This document shows positions 17,955 through 27,070 of a stretch of DNA of 64,000 bases, piece by piece. This DNA is from Roseiarcus sp036488815 (GTDB lineage: Bacteria; Pseudomonadota; Alphaproteobacteria; Rhizobiales; Beijerinckiaceae), in assembly GCA_036488815.1 (NCBI GenBank), contig DASXGX010000044.1, forward strand, positions 1-64,000, in the 5' to 3' direction. Below the pieces are notes generated by a model that ran no database searches, was not told the DNA's origin, and worked only from the letters and a program-made list of their open reading frames with translations. The translations under genes were made by a program, and so were the position numbers. The stretch's first letter is position 1, and each line of letters starts with the position of its first letter.

Positions 17955-19400
17955 ATGGGGGCGGTCGGCTCTTTCGATGAAATGGGCCTCGGCGCCGAGC
18001 GCATTCGGCCGATTTACCGCAAGATCGCGCGCTGGCTGGAGGAAACTCCGCCCGACGTGCTCGCCTCCCGCCGCGCGCAAGCTGAATATATGTTCCGGCG
18101 CATCGGCATCACCTTCGGCGTCTATGGCGACAAGGACGCGGCGGAGCGTCTGATCCCGTTCGACATCGTGCCGCGCGTCATCTCCCGCGCCGAATGGACG
18201 CGTCTCGAGGCGGGCCTCACCCAGCGCGTCACCGCGCTCAACCTGTTCCTCAAAGATGTCTACGGCGCGCGCGCAATCTTACGGGAGGCGATCGTTCCCC
18301 CGGAGCTGATCCTGCGCAATCCGCACTATCGCCCGGAGATGATCGGCCACCGAGCGCCGCACGACATCTGGGTGCAAATCGCCGGCATCGACGTCGTTCG
18401 GGTCGGCGAGAACGATTTCTACGTGCTGGAGGACAATGCGCGTACGCCCTCGGGCGTCTCCTACATGCTCGAAAACCGGGAAGTGACGATGCGCCTGATG
18501 CCGGATCTGTTCGCGCGGCACCGCGTCGCCCCGGTCGACGACTATCCGGACGAGCTGCTGGCCTGCCTCGCCTCGGTGACGCCGCGCCCGAGCGCGAGCG
18601 ACGCCACCATCGTTCTGCTGACACCGGGGCCTTACAACTCCGCCTATTACGAACACTCCTTCCTGGCCGACAAGCTGGGCGTCGAACTGGTCGAGGGCAG
18701 GGACCTTTTTGTCGACGAGGACGTCGTCTTCATGCGCACGACGCTGGGGCCGAAGCGGGTCGACGTGATCTACCGCCGCGTCGACGACGAATTCCTCGAT
18801 CCGCTCGCCTTCAATCCGGAATCGCTGCTCGGCGTGCCCGGCCTGCTCGGCGCCTATTTGGCGGGCGCCGTGACCATCGCGAATGCAGTCGGAACCGGCG
18901 TCTGCGACGACAAGGCGCTCTACAGCTACGTGCCTGACCTCATTCGCTTCTATCTCTCCGAGGAGCCGTTGCTGCAGAACGTTCCGACCTACCGTTGCCG
19001 CGAGCCGGAGATGCTGCATTTCGTGCTGGAGCGGCTCGACCAGCTCGTGGTCAAGGAGGTCAACGGCTCAGGCGGCTACGGCATGCTGGTGGGGCCGCAC
19101 GCCAGCGCCGCGCAGCGCGAATTCTTCGCCGGCAAGCTGATGGCCGATCCCGCCAACTACATCGCTCAGCCGACGCTGGCGCTGTCCACCTGTCCGGCGT
19201 CCTTCGAGAGCGGGCTGTCGCCGCGGCACGTCGATCTGAGGCCGTTCGTGCTCTCCGGGACGAACGGCGTGCGCATCGTGCCTGGCGGTCTTACCCGCGT
19301 CGCGCTCACAGAAGGTTCGCTGGTCGTCAACTCCAGTCAGGGGGGCGGCACCAAGGACACCTGGGTCGTCGACGACGACCTAACCGGCGGGGAGGGTTGA
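17955..19400 (+). CDS. Circularly permuted type 2 ATP-grasp protein
   Basis: This 481-residue protein starts at the ATG after GAGAGAGAGGG. It has the DUF404/DUF407/CP_ATPgrasp_2 layout: GDKDAAERLIPFDIVPRVIS, NPHYRPEMIG, FYVLEDNARTPSGVSYMLEN, and late ATP-binding stretches LVVKEVNGSGGYGMLVGPHA and HVDLRPFVLS. Such proteins are encoded together with alpha-E and transglutaminase-like proteins, as here, and are suspected to make a small peptide or a peptide modification. The substrate is unknown. The stop is 4 bases before the alpha-E gene. Confidence 0.9.
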   Translation: MGAVGSFDEMGLGAERIRPIYRKIARWLEETPPDVLASRRAQAEYMFRRIGITFGVYGDKDAAERLIPFDIVPRVISRAEWTRLEAGLTQRVTALNLFLKDVYGARAILREAIVPPELILRNPHYRPEMIGHRAPHDIWVQIAGIDVVRVGENDFYVLEDNARTPSGVSYMLENREVTMRLMPDLFARHRVAPVDDYPDELLACLASVTPRPSASDATIVLLTPGPYNSAYYEHSFLADKLGVELVEGRDLFVDEDVVFMRTTLGPKRVDVIYRRVDDEFLDPLAFNPESLLGVPGLLGAYLAGAVTIANAVGTGVCDDKALYSYVPDLIRFYLSEEPLLQNVPTYRCREPEMLHFVLERLDQLVVKEVNGSGGYGMLVGPHASAAQREFFAGKLMADPANYIAQPTLALSTCPASFESGLSPRHVDLRPFVLSGTNGVRIVPGGLTRVALTEGSLVVNSSQGGGTKDTWVVDDDLTGGEG

Positions 19401-19403
19401 GCC

Positions 19404-20366
19404 ATGCTCGCTCGCACCGCCGACAACCTCTTCTGGCTGGCGCGCTCGATGGAGCGGGCCGATTTCACTGCGCGGATGATCGAGGCGACGCTACGGCTCG
19501 AATATCTGCCGCGCAGCGGCGTCGAAGAACCGGCGGTCGAATGGGCCGGCGCGCTCAACGCCGTGGGAGCGTTCGACGGCTTCCATGCCGACCATGAGGA
19601 GGTCGACGAGGCGAGCGCGATCGACTACCTCACTTTCGAGCGCTCCAATCCCTCCTCGATCTGCAATTGCCTCGAAAACGCGCGCGCCAACGGCCGCGCG
19701 GTGCGAACCGCGCTCACCGTCGAGACGTGGACCGCGATCAACGACGCCTGGCTCGAGCTGAAGCGCTTCGAAGCGACGCGCCGCTCCGGACGCGATCTCG
19801 ACCGGGAGGCGCTGACGCGCTTCCTCGACTATGTGAAGAAGGCTTCGCTCGACTTCGACGGCTCCTGCTATCGAACCATGCTGCGCAACGACGCCTATTG
19901 GTTCAACCGGCTGGGGATATATGTCGAGCGGGCCGACAACACGGCGCGGCTGCTCGACGTGAAGTACCATCTGCTGCTGCCGTCGAACGAGAAGATCGGC
20001 GGTTCGCTGGACTATTTCCAATGGGTCGCGATCTTGCGCGCCGTCTCGGCGGTGACCGCCTATCACTGGGTCTACCGGGACCGGGTGAGGCCCTGGCTGA
20101 TCGCGGATCTGTTGATCCTCAAGGCGGCGATGCCGCGATCGCTGATCGCCTGCTACGAGAGCATCGACGTCGCGCTCGATTCCCTCGCGCGCGAGAACGG
20201 CCGCAGCGGGGCCGCGCAGCGCCAGGCGCGCGCGATGCTGTCCTCGCTCGAGCGGGCCAATATGAGCGACATCTTCCAGGACGGCCTGCACGAGTTCATC
20301 ACGACCTTCATCGAGGATAATGCGAGGCTCGCCGCGGCGATCTCCGAGCAATATCTCTTTTTGTGA
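19404..20366 (+). CDS. Alpha-E domain-containing protein
   Basis: This 320-residue, mostly helical protein begins MLARTADNLFWLARSMERAD, the standard start of the alpha-E (DUF403) family. It continues with RNDAYWFNRLGIYVERADNTARLLDVKYHLLLP. It always accompanies the circularly permuted ATP-grasp protein and a transglutaminase-like protein. The biochemical role is unknown. It begins 4 bases after the ATP-grasp stop, so translational coupling is likely. Confidence 0.92.
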   Translation: MLARTADNLFWLARSMERADFTARMIEATLRLEYLPRSGVEEPAVEWAGALNAVGAFDGFHADHEEVDEASAIDYLTFERSNPSSICNCLENARANGRAVRTALTVETWTAINDAWLELKRFEATRRSGRDLDREALTRFLDYVKKASLDFDGSCYRTMLRNDAYWFNRLGIYVERADNTARLLDVKYHLLLPSNEKIGGSLDYFQWVAILRAVSAVTAYHWVYRDRVRPWLIADLLILKAAMPRSLIACYESIDVALDSLARENGRSGAAQRQARAMLSSLERANMSDIFQDGLHEFITTFIEDNARLAAAISEQYLFL

Positions 20367-20376
20367 CGACGACGCC

Positions 20377-21201
20377 ATGCGGATCCGGATCTCCCATCAC
20401 ACGACATTCGCCTACGCGCCGCCGGCGCGTTCGGTGATCCAGAACTTGCGGCTGACGCCGCGCAGTTTCGAGTCGCAATATGTGCTGCGATGGCGCGTCA
20501 GCGTCGACGTCGACGGCTCGCTGCGCCAGAGCGAGGATTCGCTCGGCAACATTATGCACGCGTTCTCGTATCAGCGGCCGCTCGATCGCTTCACCGTCGC
20601 CGCGGTCGGCGAAGTGGCGACGACCGACGCGGTGGGCGTCGTGCGCGGCGCGGTCGAACCGCTGCCCGAATCGATGTTCCTGCGGGCGAGCCCGCTCGCC
20701 CAGGCCAATGGCGCCTTAAGGGAGTTCGCGCTCGATACCGTCGAGGCGTCGAGCGATCCGCTCGAACGCCTCCACCTGCTGATGGGCGCGATCCACGAAG
20801 CGATCGTCTACGACGCCGAGGAGCGCGCCGACCTGAGGGCTGGCGCGGCTGAGGCTTTCGCCTTGCGGCGCGCCGGAGCCGCGGGTTTTGCGCATATCTT
20901 CATCGCCTGCGCCAGGCATCTCGGCGTTCCCGCTCGTTTCGCCAGCGGCTACCTCGCGCCGCGCGAGGGCCCGGCGCCGCAAGGCCTGTTCGCCTGGGCC
21001 GAAGCGGCGGCGCCCGTGCTCGGCTGGGTCGCCTTCGACGCTGTCCATGATCAATGCGCCGACGAGCGCTACGTGCGCGTCGCGGTCGGCTTCGACTCGT
21101 TGGGCGCGGCGCCGTTTCGCGTCGCGCAATTTGGCGGCGGCGGCGAGACGATCGACGAAAGCGTCCGCATCGAGCAAGCTGCGGGACAGAGCCAGAACTG
21201 A
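20377..21201 (+). CDS. Transglutaminase-like protein with lost catalytic residues
   Basis: This 274-residue third member of the ATP-grasp/alpha-E operon starts at the ATG 10 bases after the alpha-E stop. The N-terminal domain is typical (MRIRISHHTTFAYAPPARSV, LRLTPRSFESQYVLRW), and the C-terminus keeps ERYVRVAVGFDSLGAAPFR. In relatives the core reads RRGVCQDxAH and GHAWAE. Here these are RRAGAAGFAH (catalytic Cys replaced by Ala168) and LFAWAE (catalytic His replaced by Phe205); only Asp221 remains. It is therefore probably a non-catalytic binding protein. It is intact, with no frameshift. Confidence 0.87.
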   Translation: MRIRISHHTTFAYAPPARSVIQNLRLTPRSFESQYVLRWRVSVDVDGSLRQSEDSLGNIMHAFSYQRPLDRFTVAAVGEVATTDAVGVVRGAVEPLPESMFLRASPLAQANGALREFALDTVEASSDPLERLHLLMGAIHEAIVYDAEERADLRAGAAEAFALRRAGAAGFAHIFIACARHLGVPARFASGYLAPREGPAPQGLFAWAEAAAPVLGWVAFDAVHDQCADERYVRVAVGFDSLGAAPFRVAQFGGGGETIDESVRIEQAAGQSQN

Positions 21202-21233
21202 GTCGGCCGCCCGGGGGGCGGGGGCGGGGGAAT

Positions 21234-21998
21234 ATGGAGACTGTGATCTGCGTCGGCATTGCGGCGCTGGCGTTCGGCTTCGGCGTCGCCGGCCTCTATC
21301 TGCAGAAGCTTCTGCCCGACCACCATACCTCCGACCGCTCGCGCGACATGATCGGCGCGATCGTCGGGCTGATTTCCCTCCTGCTGGCCTTGGTGCTGGG
21401 CACGTTGGTCGGCTCGTCCTACGTCTTCTACTCGACGCAGAAGTCCGAGCTGGAGACCTTTGCATCGCGCGCAATTCAACTCGACCTCGCGCTGGCGGAA
21501 TACGGTCCTGAAACGACGCCGGCGCGCGTGCGGATGAAGCAGACGCTCGAAGTCATCTACGATACGTTCTGGGGCAAGAACGCAGGGCGCCTCACCCCGG
21601 AGAGCCTTACCGTTGCTCCGGTGATCCCGCATCTCAAGCAGATGGACGAATATATCGCGGGCTTGACGCCGCAGACCCCGATGCAGCGACAGTTCGCGAG
21701 CGCGGCGAGTGTTCATGCGAGCCTTATCGAGCAGACCCGCCTGCTCATCTCGCTGCAACTCGCCAGCCCGGTCTCCTGGCCGCTCGTGGTGATCGTCGTA
21801 TCCTGGGCGCTGATCCTGTTCTTAGGCTATGGCCTTCTGTCGCGCGTCAATTCGACGACCGTTATGGCTCTCGGCTTCGGCGCTTTCGCGGTGGGGAGCG
21901 CCGTTTTCCTCGTTCTCGAACTCAGCGCGCCTTTCACAGGCTTCTGCCGCATCCCGCCGGGCGCGTTCGAGCAGATGCTGGCGGCGATTGGAACCTGA
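21234..21998 (+). CDS. Bestrophin-like (DUF4239) membrane protein
   Basis: This 254-residue protein begins METVICVGIAALAFGFGVAG. It has two N-terminal helices (about residues 3-23 and 39-60, the second IGAIVGLISLLLALVLGTLVGSSY in pattern). A soluble middle follows, then two C-terminal helices (about 182-203 and 210-230). This is the arrangement of DUF4239 proteins, which are distantly related to bestrophin channels. The start ATG follows a GGGGGCGGGGGAAT run. It follows the transglutaminase-like gene by 32 bases and may be the last gene of that operon. Function is unknown. Confidence 0.75.
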   Translation: METVICVGIAALAFGFGVAGLYLQKLLPDHHTSDRSRDMIGAIVGLISLLLALVLGTLVGSSYVFYSTQKSELETFASRAIQLDLALAEYGPETTPARVRMKQTLEVIYDTFWGKNAGRLTPESLTVAPVIPHLKQMDEYIAGLTPQTPMQRQFASAASVHASLIEQTRLLISLQLASPVSWPLVVIVVSWALILFLGYGLLSRVNSTTVMALGFGAFAVGSAVFLVLELSAPFTGFCRIPPGAFEQMLAAIGT

Positions 21999-22013
21999 CT
22001 GACGGCCGCTCGC

Positions 22014-23306
22014 CTATCGCAACTCGCCGCGCTCGAGCCGCCGAGCCACGGCTTGGACTTCGGCGAGGCTCGGCAGACGCTCGCGGTTGACCGCGAGATA
22101 GCGGCCGAGCCGGAGCGCTTTCGCCTCGCAGCCGGCGCGGCGGTCGCGATCGGAAATGTGCTCGAACTCTGCGATATGCGCGAGGCCGAGGATGCGCCGA
22201 TGCATCTCGACGCCCGCGAAGCCGAGCGCATCCTGCCAGATTTGATGCAGGAGACCGGCCAACGCCTGCTCGGCGGCGAGCGCTTGATCCTGGTCTTCGT
22301 AAAGCGCGGCGGGATAGAGAATGCCGCGCCGTTCCGTGCGCCACAGGCGCGCGAACTCGGTCGCGAAGGTGGTCCAGATCGTCGTTGTGACGCCGAGAAT
22401 CCAGTCGCGATAGGCGTCGCGCTCTCCCGGCTCGCGCTCATGACCGCCTTGCGCGAAATAGGCCATCAAGAAGTTGGCGATCAGCATTCCGACATCGAAG
22501 CCGAACGGGCCGTAGACCGCGAATTCCGGGTCGATCGCGCGGGCGTCCTCGCCGTGAACCATGATCGAGCCGGTGTGCAGATCGCCATGCAGCAGCGTCT
22601 CGGCGTGGGCGCAGAATTTCAGCTTCAGATGCTGGGCCGCGACCTTGAGGTCGACGTCGGCGCGCAATTGCGCGACGAGCGCATCGAGCTGAGGGCTCGT
22701 GTGCCGGTTGAGCGGAGCGGCGAAATAGGGATCGGTGAAGACCAGCGCTTCGGTGATGTCGCAGAGTTCGACATTGCCGGCGAACAGCGCGAGGTCAGCC
22801 TTGCGGTCTGCGGTCGGCATCGAAAGATCGGAGCCGCGGAACAAGGTGCGCGCGAGGAAGAGGCCGAGCGTCTCGCCGAGCCTGGGATGGACGAGGCCGG
22901 CCTCGAGGCTGCGCCGCAGGATCACATGCGGCGTCAGGTATTCCATCGCGATCAGCGCCTGGCGCTCGTCGAAATGATAGACCTCGGGCGTGCGCCCGGG
23001 ATCGCGCGCGCCTTGCCGGATCAAGGCGTTGTACTCGAAGAAGGAGCGCTTGAGCGGCAGCGGCCAGCTTTCGCCGACGAGCCTGACATAGGGCAGGGCC
23101 TGCTTCACCACCACGCCGCCGGCGGCCCCCTCGACGATGAAGACGAGATTGAGATTACCGTCGCCGACTTCGCGCGTTCGCCACGAAGCGGGCGCGCCAA
23201 GGCGCAGGCGCAGAGCCTCGACCGAACCGAGACGATCGGCGAGGGTTTCGACGGTCAAGGGTCGATAGGACGCCGGCGAGGTTGTCGCGAGGGTCTCGAC
23301 CGGCAT
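22014..23306 (-). CDS. mtnK: S-methyl-5-thioribose kinase
   Basis: This 430-residue kinase phosphorylates 5-methylthioribose to its 1-phosphate, a step of methionine salvage. It has the choline-kinase-like fold with catalytic loop HGDLH (240-244), Mg-binding DPEF (259-262), and MtnK-type stretches VGDGNLNLVFIVEG and VVVKQALPYVRLVGESWPLP. MEYLTPHVILRRSLEAGLVHP also fits. It is the last gene of a four-gene operon with a ribose-type ABC transporter, starting 14 bases after the permease gene. This suggests the transporter imports methylthioribose. No mtnA or mtnB is in the window. Confidence 0.93.
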   Translation of the reverse strand: MPVETLATTSPASYRPLTVETLADRLGSVEALRLRLGAPASWRTREVGDGNLNLVFIVEGAAGGVVVKQALPYVRLVGESWPLPLKRSFFEYNALIRQGARDPGRTPEVYHFDERQALIAMEYLTPHVILRRSLEAGLVHPRLGETLGLFLARTLFRGSDLSMPTADRKADLALFAGNVELCDITEALVFTDPYFAAPLNRHTSPQLDALVAQLRADVDLKVAAQHLKLKFCAHAETLLHGDLHTGSIMVHGEDARAIDPEFAVYGPFGFDVGMLIANFLMAYFAQGGHEREPGERDAYRDWILGVTTTIWTTFATEFARLWRTERRGILYPAALYEDQDQALAAEQALAGLLHQIWQDALGFAGVEMHRRILGLAHIAEFEHISDRDRRAGCEAKALRLGRYLAVNRERLPSLAEVQAVARRLERGELR

Positions 23307-23320
23307 GGCTCACAGCGTCC

Positions 23321-24355
23321 CTATGACCCGAGCGCCCGCGTCGCGCGCAGCCGCTCGGCGTAGATGTTGATCACGAGCGCGACGAGCAGAATGAGGCCGC
23401 GGATGAGGATCTTCAGGAAGCTGTCGATCTTCACATAGTCAAGGCCGTTGTTGAGTACGCCGAGCACGAACAGGCCGACGATCGTATTGCCGATGCCGCC
23501 ACGCCCGCCGAACAGGCTCGTGCCGCCGACCACGACCGCGGCGATCGCGTCGAGCAGGAAGGTGTCGAACTCGTTCTGCTGCGCGCTGCCGAAATAGGCG
23601 ACGCCCAACATGCCCGCGAGCCCCGAACAGACCGCCGAAATCGTCATCACCGCGCCGATGATGACGCGCACGTTGACGCCGGAATATTCCGCCGCCTCCC
23701 GGTTGCCGCCGACCATATAGACGTAGCGGCCGAAGCGCGTGTAGCTCAGGACGAAATGCGCCACGAGCAGCAGCAGCGCGGCGACGATGATGATCCACGG
23801 CACGCCCGCGATCGACTTCGCGCCGAGCGTCAACACGAGCGGGGGAACCGAATAGGCGATCTGGCCGCGCACCAGGACGGCGGAAATGCCGGCGCCGATC
23901 TGCATCATCGCCAGCGTCATGATGAAGGACGGAATGCCGATCTTCGTCACGCCGAAGGCGGTGACGAGGCCGAGCGCGAAACACGCGGCGATCGCGAGGA
24001 CGATCGCGACAGAGCCGGGCAGGGGGATGTTGGCGATATTCACATAGTCCGGCTGCAGGGTGAAGTAGGTGAGGACGATCGCCGTGGCGTTGGCGATCGC
24101 CCCCACGCTGAGGTCGATTTCGGCGGTGAGGATGACGAAGGTCAGGCCGACCGCGATGATCGCGGTGATCGACACCTGCTGCAGGATGTTTTCGAGATTG
24201 CCGACCGTCGCGAAGGACGGCGAGGCGATCGTGAAGAAGGCGACGAGGATGAGCAACGTGGCGAACGGCGCGATGTTTCGCAACTGATCGCGCAAGAGGC
24301 GGCCGAGATCGAAGGCGGGGCGGCGGCTTACGGCGTCGGCGTCATGCGCGTCCAT
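23321..24355 (-). CDS. ABC transporter permease, ribose/RbsC type (probable methylthioribose importer)
   Basis: This 344-residue inner-membrane permease has about nine or ten hydrophobic helices. It carries the BPD_transp_2 signatures AEIDLSVGAIANATAIVLT, TRFGRYVYMVGGNREAAEYS and GVNVRVIIGAVMTISAVCSG. AVVVGGTSLFGGRGGIGNTI follows. It forms the membrane channel for the ATPase and binding protein encoded directly upstream. The gap to the ATPase gene is 10 bases and to mtnK 14 bases, so all four should be one transcript. Substrate is inferred from mtnK, not visible in the permease itself. Confidence 0.9.
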   Translation of the reverse strand: MDAHDADAVSRRPAFDLGRLLRDQLRNIAPFATLLILVAFFTIASPSFATVGNLENILQQVSITAIIAVGLTFVILTAEIDLSVGAIANATAIVLTYFTLQPDYVNIANIPLPGSVAIVLAIAACFALGLVTAFGVTKIGIPSFIMTLAMMQIGAGISAVLVRGQIAYSVPPLVLTLGAKSIAGVPWIIIVAALLLLVAHFVLSYTRFGRYVYMVGGNREAAEYSGVNVRVIIGAVMTISAVCSGLAGMLGVAYFGSAQQNEFDTFLLDAIAAVVVGGTSLFGGRGGIGNTIVGLFVLGVLNNGLDYVKIDSFLKILIRGLILLVALVINIYAERLRATRALGS

Positions 24356-24365
24356 TCATGGCTCC

Positions 24366-25862
24366 TCATGCCGCCGCCAAGAGGCGGTCCTTGCTGATCG
24401 CGCAGTCGGCGAATTCTCCCGCGAGCGTCCCCTTGCGCATGACGAGGACGCGATCGGCCATCGCCAGCACGGTCTCCGGCTCGGTCGAAAGGACGATCAC
24501 CGCCATGCCTTCGGCCGCCAGCGAGCGCACGATGCGCACCACATCCTCCTTTGCGCCGACGTCCATGCCGCGCGTCGGCTCGACCAGCACCAGCGCCTTG
24601 GGCGGCCGGGTAAGCCATTTCGCCACGGCCACCTTCTGCTGATTGCCGCCGGAGAGCGCGCCGAGCTTCGCTTCGACGCCGGCAGGCCGCACGCCGAGCC
24701 GCTGTGTCTGAGTCGCCGCCTCGGAACGCTCGGCCGCTGGCCGCAGCAGCCAGCGCGAAATCCATTCGAGGAAGGCGATCGAGACGTTGCGATAGATCGG
24801 CTCCTCCCGGAACAGCATGGCGCGCCGGCTTTCCGCGACATAGCCGACGCCGGCGTTTCTTCCGGCGGTGGTGTTGGCGAGCCGGACGACCTCGCCGCTC
24901 ATCTTGATAAGGCCGCTCGTAGGCCTGAGCTTGCCGAAAAGGGTGCGCGCGAGCTCGATCTGCCCGCAGCCCATGAAGCCGTAGACGCCGAGGACTTCGC
25001 CGCCGCGCGCGACGAGCGAGACGTCGCGATAGAAGGGCTCGAGCGTCAGCCCATGCGCCTCGAGCACGGCCGGCGCGTCAACACGGCTCTTGAGCGCAAT
25101 ATCGTGGAGATAGCTCTCCTCAAGCTCCTCGCGGCCGGCGCCGATCATGCGTTCGATGATCCAGCTCTTGTCGATCCCCGGCCCGACCTTGGCGGCGGCG
25201 ACGCGTGAGCCGTTGCGGAACACCGACACTTCGTCGGAGATGGCGAGAATGTCGTCGAGAAAGTGGGAGATGAAGACGAGGCTGCGGCCGCTGTCGCGCA
25301 CGCGGCGCAGCACGTCGAACAGCCGCGCGATCTCGGGCGGCGACAGCGCCGAAGTCGGCTCGTCGAGAATGACGATGCGCGCGCCCGAGAACAGGACGCG
25401 CGCCAGCTCGACGAGTTGCTGCACGCCGATTGGGAAGTCGCCGAGGCGCGCCGTCGGATCGATCGTCAGGCCAAGATTGTCGAGTTGCGCCGCCGCTTCG
25501 CGCGCCATGCGCCGCCACGCGACCAGGCCGAAGCGGGTCAGCGGCTGCGAGCCGAGGAAGACGTTCTCGGCCACCGAGAGGTCAGGGGCGACGCTCAGCT
25601 CCTGGTGCACCATGCCGACCCCGGCCGCGCGCGCATCGCGCGTCGAACGGAAATGCACCGGGCGCCCGTCGATCCGCATCTCGCCGGCATCGCCGGCGTG
25701 AACGCCGGCGATGATCTTCATCAGCGTGCTCTTGCCCGCGCCGTTCTCGCCGGCGATGCCGTGGATCGAGCCGGGCTCGAGCGAGAAGTCGACGCCGCGC
25801 AGCGCCTGGACGCCGCCAAACGCCTTGGAGACATTGGTCAGTTCGAGGCGAGGCGGCGTCAT
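24366..25862 (-). CDS. Sugar ABC transporter ATP-binding protein, RbsA/MglA type
   Basis: This 498-residue duplicated ATPase has an N-terminal half with a normal Walker A (GENGAGKST), a Q-loop, and Walker B ILDEPTSAL with the signature region nearby. The C-terminal half has the degenerate Walker A GFMGCGQIE usual for the second half of this family. Its signature LSGGNQQK and VEPTRGMDVG are normal. It powers uptake through the adjacent permease. The ATG at 25862 follows the binding-protein stop by 11 bases. A longer in-frame extension overlapping the binding-protein gene is shadow sequence. Confidence 0.92.
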   Translation of the reverse strand: MTPPRLELTNVSKAFGGVQALRGVDFSLEPGSIHGIAGENGAGKSTLMKIIAGVHAGDAGEMRIDGRPVHFRSTRDARAAGVGMVHQELSVAPDLSVAENVFLGSQPLTRFGLVAWRRMAREAAAQLDNLGLTIDPTARLGDFPIGVQQLVELARVLFSGARIVILDEPTSALSPPEIARLFDVLRRVRDSGRSLVFISHFLDDILAISDEVSVFRNGSRVAAAKVGPGIDKSWIIERMIGAGREELEESYLHDIALKSRVDAPAVLEAHGLTLEPFYRDVSLVARGGEVLGVYGFMGCGQIELARTLFGKLRPTSGLIKMSGEVVRLANTTAGRNAGVGYVAESRRAMLFREEPIYRNVSIAFLEWISRWLLRPAAERSEAATQTQRLGVRPAGVEAKLGALSGGNQQKVAVAKWLTRPPKALVLVEPTRGMDVGAKEDVVRIVRSLAAEGMAVIVLSTEPETVLAMADRVLVMRKGTLAGEFADCAISKDRLLAAA

Positions 25863-25873
25863 CGCGACGCTCG

Positions 25874-26908
25874 TTAGATCAGGAACTGATCCTCCATCCA
25901 CAACATGCCGTCGGCGTTCGCCTTGGTGACGACCGGGCCGTCGGTGACGATGTTCTTGGGGATGTCGGTTCCCGTCTTGGCGCCGTTCACGACCGCCCCG
26001 ACGCCGGCGATGATCGCGCCGCCGTGGATGCGGCAGGAGGGGTTGCGCACCGTCGCGTACATCGTGCCCTGCTGCACCGCCTTGATGGCCGGCGGCATGG
26101 CGTCGACACCGCCGATCTTGGTCTCGGTGCGGCCCTTCGCCTGCATCACCTTCGAGGCGGCGAGCGCCATGTCGTCGTTGTGGAAGAAGGCGGCGTCGAT
26201 CTTGGGATATTTGGTCAGCAGCGCTTCCCAGATGCGCGCGACCTTGGTGACGTCCCAATCCGCCGGCTGCTCGTCGAGCACCTCTATTTTCGGGAACTTG
26301 GAGACCACCGACTTGAAGCCGCGCGCGCGCCCCTGCGCGCCGGTGTGGCCGAGCGCCCCTTGCGTCATCACGATCGTGCCTTCGCCGTTGATCGCGTTGA
26401 CGAGGGCCTGCGTCACCGAGGCGCCCATGAATTCGTTGTCCGGCGCCAGGAACGTATGAACATTGATCGTGTCGAGAGGCGCGATCAGCGTGTCCATGTC
26501 GATGACGGGGATGCCGGCGTCGATCATCTTGTTGACCGGGGCCGTGAGCGTGCCGATGCCGAACGCCTGGATCGCCACGAAGTCCCACTTCTGGGACGCC
26601 ATGTTGTCGATTGCCGAGCGCTGCTTGACCGCGTCGAGCTGGCCGTCGAACCAGGTGACCTCGACGTTGAAGAGGGAGCCCCAATATTCGGCGGCCTGCT
26701 TGCCCTGAGCGCACCAGGTCGCCTGCAGGCCGGCGTTCGAGAAGGCGGCCTTGAGCGGCTTGGTCGATTTGCCGGCTTCCTTGGCCATTGCGCTGGCGAT
26801 CAGGGGATTCATTCCGAATCCGCCGAACAGCGCCGCCGCGCCGCCGCCGAGGGCCGCGCTGCGAATGAGTTCACGCCTAGTATGAGAATCGATTCTCGTC
26901 GTGCCCAT
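25874..26908 (-). CDS. Sugar ABC transporter periplasmic-binding protein, Tat-exported
   Basis: This 344-residue binding protein of the ribose/LacI-like type (Peripla_BP_4) has a twin-arginine signal (SHTRRELIRSAALGGGAAAL), so it is probably folded before export. The mature part shows VKQRSAIDNMASQKWDFVAI, AGIPVIDMDTLIAP, and KYPKIDAAFFHNDDMALAAS. As first gene of the operon ending in mtnK it probably binds methylthioribose; ribose or another pentose derivative is the alternative. The region upstream (26909-27070) should hold the operon promoter, but no clear elements were identified. Confidence 0.9.
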   Translation of the reverse strand: MGTTRIDSHTRRELIRSAALGGGAAALFGGFGMNPLIASAMAKEAGKSTKPLKAAFSNAGLQATWCAQGKQAAEYWGSLFNVEVTWFDGQLDAVKQRSAIDNMASQKWDFVAIQAFGIGTLTAPVNKMIDAGIPVIDMDTLIAPLDTINVHTFLAPDNEFMGASVTQALVNAINGEGTIVMTQGALGHTGAQGRARGFKSVVSKFPKIEVLDEQPADWDVTKVARIWEALLTKYPKIDAAFFHNDDMALAASKVMQAKGRTETKIGGVDAMPPAIKAVQQGTMYATVRNPSCRIHGGAIIAGVGAVVNGAKTGTDIPKNIVTDGPVVTKANADGMLWMEDQFLI

Positions 26909-27070
26909 AATGCGTTTCTCCCTTGGTCACGCGCTCAGCCCTTTTTGGGTCTGCGATCGGGTCTCGCCGGCGCGAGGAGAAAGGATAACATCACGTTTCG
27001 AGCACAAGCAACAGCGCCGGACCCGCAAGAGCCCGACGTCAGCGACGGCGGCGTGGGGTAAGCGGCGAGG

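Noticed and set aside
24366..26714. Fusion of binding protein and ATPase into one 782-residue protein
   Set aside because: The upstream part is an out-of-frame shadow of the binding-protein gene; the ATPase has its own ATG at 25862.
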